Notes under the pieces: model-generated
Seen by the model: only the letters and a program-made list of their open reading frames with translations
What the model was told of the DNA's origin: nothing
Databases searched by the model: none
From: Streptomyces halobius
GTDB taxonomy: Bacteria > Actinomycetota > Actinomycetes > Streptomycetales > Streptomycetaceae
Length of the DNA: 64,000 nucleotides
Reading direction: 5' to 3'
Assembly: GCF_023277745.1 (NCBI RefSeq)
Contig: NZ_CP086322.1
Coordinates: 1,488,001 to 1,552,000, forward strand
Translations under genes and position numbers: made by a program
In this document: piece after piece, positions 61,501 through 64,000 of the stretch
Position numbering within the stretch: the first letter of the stretch is position 1
Layout of the letters: every line of letters starts with the position of its first letter

Positions 61501-61717
61501 GCCGCCGCTGCCTCCTCGGAATACCGGCACCACGACTCGTGGTGTCTGGCCACAGTGCAGCGTTGCCCCGTGGCCAGGGCAAGCGGATTACGGCCGGGCC
61601 CGCGGCCGGTCACGGCTCAGCCTCGTCCCAGCCCGGCCCGGGCGACGAAGAACGGCCTGGACTCCGCCCGCGCCCGCGGCCGAGTCGGCGGCCGGCGCCC
61701 CGTCGTGGACGCCGACA

Positions 61718-61834
61718 AACGGACGCGTGCTCCTCGCCCGCCGTGCCGAAGGCCAGTCGATCCGCGAAATCGCCGCCGGAGTCGGCGTCTCAGTCGGGGT
61801 CGTACACACGACTCTCAACCCCACCGACAGCTGA
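61718..61834 (+). pseudogene. Resolvase/invertase-type HTH fragment
   Basis: A short frame LLARRAEGQSIREIAAGVGV-SVGVVHTTL resembles the C-terminal helix-turn-helix of serine recombinases or their relatives. No catalytic domain is present. It is most likely a remnant of a mobile gene. Confidence 0.5.
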
Positions 61835-62010
61835 GACGGCTACTTTGCACCCTGGGTCAGGGATAGGAGTTCGGGGCCGAGTTGGGTGTCTCCCCGGCTG
61901 AGTCGGGTGACCGTCGCGCTGATGGTTTTGGTGATGGGCGCGATGGCGTTTCTTCCGGACCGCCGCTCGCAGTTCTGGCCGGGCCGGCTGACGGTGGCGG
62001 TCATCTGACC

Positions 62011-62050
62011 GCGTACGAGATACGGCGGCCGCGTACGAGATACGGCGGCG
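62011..62050. repeat. 20-bp tandem repeat
   Basis: GCGTACGAGATACGGCGGC occurs twice, with the same CGTACGAGAT core as at 58523-58560. Minus strand 61840-62007 has a short unassigned 55-codon frame. Confidence 0.65.
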
Positions 62051-62175
62051 GGTGTGAGCGCGCGGCAGGCCGTCCGAGGCGCTGCGGACGGCCTGCCTGC
62101 CCACCACTCCCCACGGTGGCTCATCCCCCCTCCGGACGAGCCACTGGCCCGGGAATCAGCGGAGAATTTACTGCG

Positions 62176-62249
62176 AATTCAGCTTGCAGAGCAGCTGCTG
62201 GAACTGCTTCGAGAGCAGCTGGGAGAACAGCTGGCAGCACAGTTGAATT
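62176..62249. repeat. Symmetric inverted repeat downstream of rpf-like gene
   Basis: AATTCA (62176) pairs with TGAATT (62244), and CAGCTG at 62192 with CAGCTG at 62228, all about a common centre. The plus strand reads as an amphipathic Leu/Gln/Glu stretch (AEQLLELLREQLGEQLAAQL), perhaps a relic of a coiled coil. It may act as terminator of the rpf-like gene. Confidence 0.45.
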
Positions 62250-62327
62250 GTGCGGCGGGATTCTCCTTGGGTGGGGTGAGAAAAACGCGGGTATTCCGGT
62301 TGCGCTCGGCGGCGCCGCCGATGGCGC

Positions 62328-63017
62328 TCAGTTGCCGCCGGGGTGCCGTACGGTCAGTCGCATGCCGGGGAAAATGAGGTCCGGATTCGGGCCGATCACC
62401 CCACGGTTCAGCCGGTACAGTTCCTGCCAGCGCCAGCCGAATGCGCTCGCGATGCCGCTCACCGTGTCGCCGGTGTTGACGACGACGGAGTCACCGGTTT
62501 TCCGGTGCGGCCGCGGCTTGTAGCGCTTTTCCTGAATGTGCGGACGCTGGACCCGTGGGGTGGTCCGGCGGGACGGTGTGGTGACACGCGGGGTGGTCCG
62601 CCGCGGGGTGGCGGTGCGCGGCATGCTGCCCGAGTGGAGGCCGAGCCGGGCCGCGCAGGCGGGCCAGGCGCCCCATCCCTGCCGGGCCAGCACCCGTTCG
62701 CCGACCCGGATCTGCTGCTCCCTGGTCGCCCGCGACGCACGTGTCCCGTAGACACCGCCGCCGAAGGAGCGCCAGGTGCGGTGGGCGAACTGCAGCCCGC
62801 CCGAGAAACCGTTTCCTGTGTCGATGTGCCAGCGCCCGCCGCTCTCGCAGCCGGCCAGGCGGTCCCATGTCCCGCCGCTCACGGCTTCGGCCGATCCCTC
62901 GGCCGCCAGGCTCAGCGCACCGACCGCCAGCAGGACGGTCGCCGCGGTGACGCTGCGGACCCCCCGGACCGGGAATTCACTGCGGACATTCGATTCCGAC
63001 ACCTTCGGAAATGTCAT
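62328..63017 (-). CDS. Resuscitation-promoting-factor-like transglycosylase with LysM
   Basis: A 229-residue secreted wall hydrolase. Signal peptide at residues 18-45. Rpf domain at about 48-125: GTWDRLAGCESGGRWHIDTG and FSGGLQFAHRTWRSFGGG; the catalytic Glu is in GCESGG. An Arg/Thr/Pro linker leads to a C-terminal LysM (about 178-225, VNTGDTVSGIASAFGWRWQELYRLN). It cleaves peptidoglycan glycan strands and helps spores germinate. Its long leader upstream suggests RNA-level control, though no known riboswitch motif was seen. Confidence 0.92.
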   Translation of the reverse strand: MTFPKVSESNVRSEFPVRGVRSVTAATVLLAVGALSLAAEGSAEAVSGGTWDRLAGCESGGRWHIDTGNGFSGGLQFAHRTWRSFGGGVYGTRASRATREQQIRVGERVLARQGWGAWPACAARLGLHSGSMPRTATPRRTTPRVTTPSRRTTPRVQRPHIQEKRYKPRPHRKTGDSVVVNTGDTVSGIASAFGWRWQELYRLNRGVIGPNPDLIFPGMRLTVRHPGGN

Positions 63018-63280
63018 GTGCTTGCTCCCGTCGTTCGCCGCTCAGTTCCCTGGCGGCTGTTGAGGAAACGTGACGCCTTTCGGTGCATCGTGTTCGCATT
63101 GCCCTGTTGATGACTTTCAGCAGATTTCCAGCTGCATCCCTGACGCTTTCCTTCTGCCTTCTTTCTGATTTCTCGCTCTTCTCTTGTTGCCGTGCACCGG
63201 CTCTGTCTGACGCGCATTGCCGGCACACTGCCGTTACTTATCGCTTCTTGCCAGTCGTGTCACGAATTCCTGGAGGCGTC
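63018..63280 (-). promoter_or_regulatory. Long purine-rich leader of rpf-like gene
   Basis: On the minus strand the leader is rich in A/G runs (for example GAAAGAAGGCAGAAGGAAAG near 63150) and less GC-rich than the rest of the window. It could fold or bind protein. I could not match the ydaO/c-di-AMP consensus, although this gene type is often under that switch. Confidence 0.4.
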
Positions 63281-63613
63281 ATGAATTCGACGAGGAAGAG
63301 ACAACCACGGCCGGAGTTCGCGTCGGCAGAGCGCGCGGTAGCGCCTTCGCAGCGCGGCTTGCCCCCTTGCCGGCGGAGCGGGTGCCGATCTCTCCGCATG
63401 GCGCACCCTCGGACGGGGAGGGGCGCACCCCCCGTGCCCCGGATGCAGCGGCCCCCGGGACATATCGAGCATGTGACCGATCCCGGGGCGTCCGCCGAGC
63501 GCATCCGCCGGACTCGGAGCACATGCGCGGCAGGGGCCGCACGCACCGCGCACGGCCCCCGTCGGACGGTGCAACGGACCACGCCGAACGGAGGGTTTGG
63601 GGCAGGCCGGTGA
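63281..63613 (+). CDS. Possible small basic protein
   Basis: A 110-codon frame starting MNSTRKRQPRPEF with a GGAGG site 4 bases before the ATG. It is Arg/Pro/Gly-rich and its third-position GC is low for this genome. The neighbouring frame looks no worse. It may be a real small gene or chance. No family is recognised. Confidence 0.3.
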   Translation: MNSTRKRQPRPEFASAERAVAPSQRGLPPCRRSGCRSLRMAHPRTGRGAPPVPRMQRPPGHIEHVTDPGASAERIRRTRSTCAAGAARTAHGPRRTVQRTTPNGGFGAGR

Positions 63614-63639
63614 GAAGGGTGGGGTCAGGGTGACGGGGT

Positions 63640-64000
63640 GGAGACCGGCGGCCGGGCCGGTGGCCGGCCCGGTGGGGGCGCAAGGTATGACGGACGCGGC
63701 GAACTCGTACCGGCCGGGGACGGATGCGGCGTGCGCCCGCGGGGCGCGAACCGATCGGGGCGCGCAACCGGATCGATTTCCCGGCGCCGTTGGGGTGGAC
63801 GGTGACGGATGTGGCGCCTGGGCCGACGGTGAGGGTGAGCCGGTTGTAGTCCGTGGCATCCGGGTGCAGCGGCCAACGGCAGGTGAGAGTGAGGGTGTTG
63901 GGGGCGTGGGGTTGTTTGAGGTTGCTGGGAGATGGCGTGGGGGTCTTCGGCAGGCTCGGTGTGTGCGCGGCGGGGCGGCGGTCGCGTCGGAGGCGGCGAG
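63640..64000 (-). CDS. Partial gene at right edge, unassigned
   Basis: A frame open to the right edge contains NTLTLTCRWPLHPDATDYNR and LTLTVGPGATSVTVHPNGAG, which looks like a beta-strand-rich exported domain. Past about 63780 it turns Arg-rich, so the real frame may shift there. It may be a truncated or decayed gene. No family is recognised. Confidence 0.3.

Noticed and set aside
59824..61866. A 680-codon plus-strand frame
   Set aside because: It joins a short permease remnant to the shadow of the Eis-type gene; the Eis reading is clearly real.
63018..63280. ydaO/c-di-AMP riboswitch before the rpf-like gene
   Set aside because: Expected from the gene type, but the conserved blocks could not be found by eye.

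Overview
The window reads as part of a Streptomyces chromosome or a close relative. Its GC content is very high with strong third-position GC. It uses GTG starts and ATGA/GTGA gene overlaps, and it carries LysX, the ergothioneine genes, CYP102/CYP105-type P450s, an Rpf-LysM protein and many secreted hydrolases. The species cannot be fixed from the sequence alone. No rRNA, tRNA, CRISPR array or replication origin was seen.

Layout. 0-5 kb: 5' end of a nitrate-type MFS transporter, an L,D-transpeptidase lipoprotein and lysX. 5.2-7.0 kb: an IS1182-family insertion sequence that appears to sit inside the lysX terminator hairpin. 7.0-14.3 kb: a polyol/sugar operon (polyol-type MFS transporter, two FGGY kinases, histidine phosphatase, 2-hydroxyacid dehydrogenase) divergent from a DeoR regulator. 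14.4-17.7 kb: secreted protease, NlpC/P60-like protein, TPM-domain membrane protein. 17.9-21.3 kb: an overlapping trio of two acyl-CoA dehydrogenases and a quinone oxidoreductase. 21.6-24.2 kb: HAD phosphatase, and an HxlR regulator divergent from an AlaA-type aminotransferase. 24.5-29.0 kb: egtABCD for ergothioneine. 29.3-32.3 kb: trypsin-like protein, secreted PLC-like protein, DUF2165 membrane protein. 32.7-36.8 kb: a self-sufficient CYP102-type P450 divergent from a PAS-HTH regulator. 37.0-42.8 kb: universal stress protein, dodecin, APC permease, small secreted protein, GH92 mannosidase. 42.8-43.6 kb: gene remnants. 43.7-47.5 kb: TetR, CYP105-type P450, 3Fe-4S ferredoxin and ferredoxin reductase, which together form a complete electron chain. 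47.6-50 kb: CapA lipoprotein and an antibiotic-phosphotransferase-like kinase. 50.4-53.5 kb: a second polyol locus (TPI-like isomerase, RpiB-like isomerase, wrecked transketolase, zinc dehydrogenase). 54-64 kb: a looser mix of a DinB-like protein, lipase maturation factor, TPR protein, lactonase, Eis-type acetyltransferase, Rpf-LysM protein and several remnants.

Together, the two carbohydrate loci look like parts of C4/C5 polyol catabolism (uptake, oxidation, phosphorylation, isomerisation). They lie 37 kb apart and the transketolase step is broken. The P450 genes come with their own regulators and, in the CYP105 case, their own redox partners.

The most unusual feature is a pair of long non-coding quasi-palindromic repeats, E1 at 32.28-32.76 kb and E2 at 53.56-54.09 kb. 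They are about 95% alike over their shared part by eye and lie in inverted orientation. The terminal repeats of E1 run into the 3' ends of both convergent neighbours and give both proteins the same C-terminal tail, Leu-Arg-Ser-Ala-stop. A gene at 43.66-45.05 kb carries two further in-frame repeat-derived insertions. Repeat movement has clearly shaped coding ends and interiors here.
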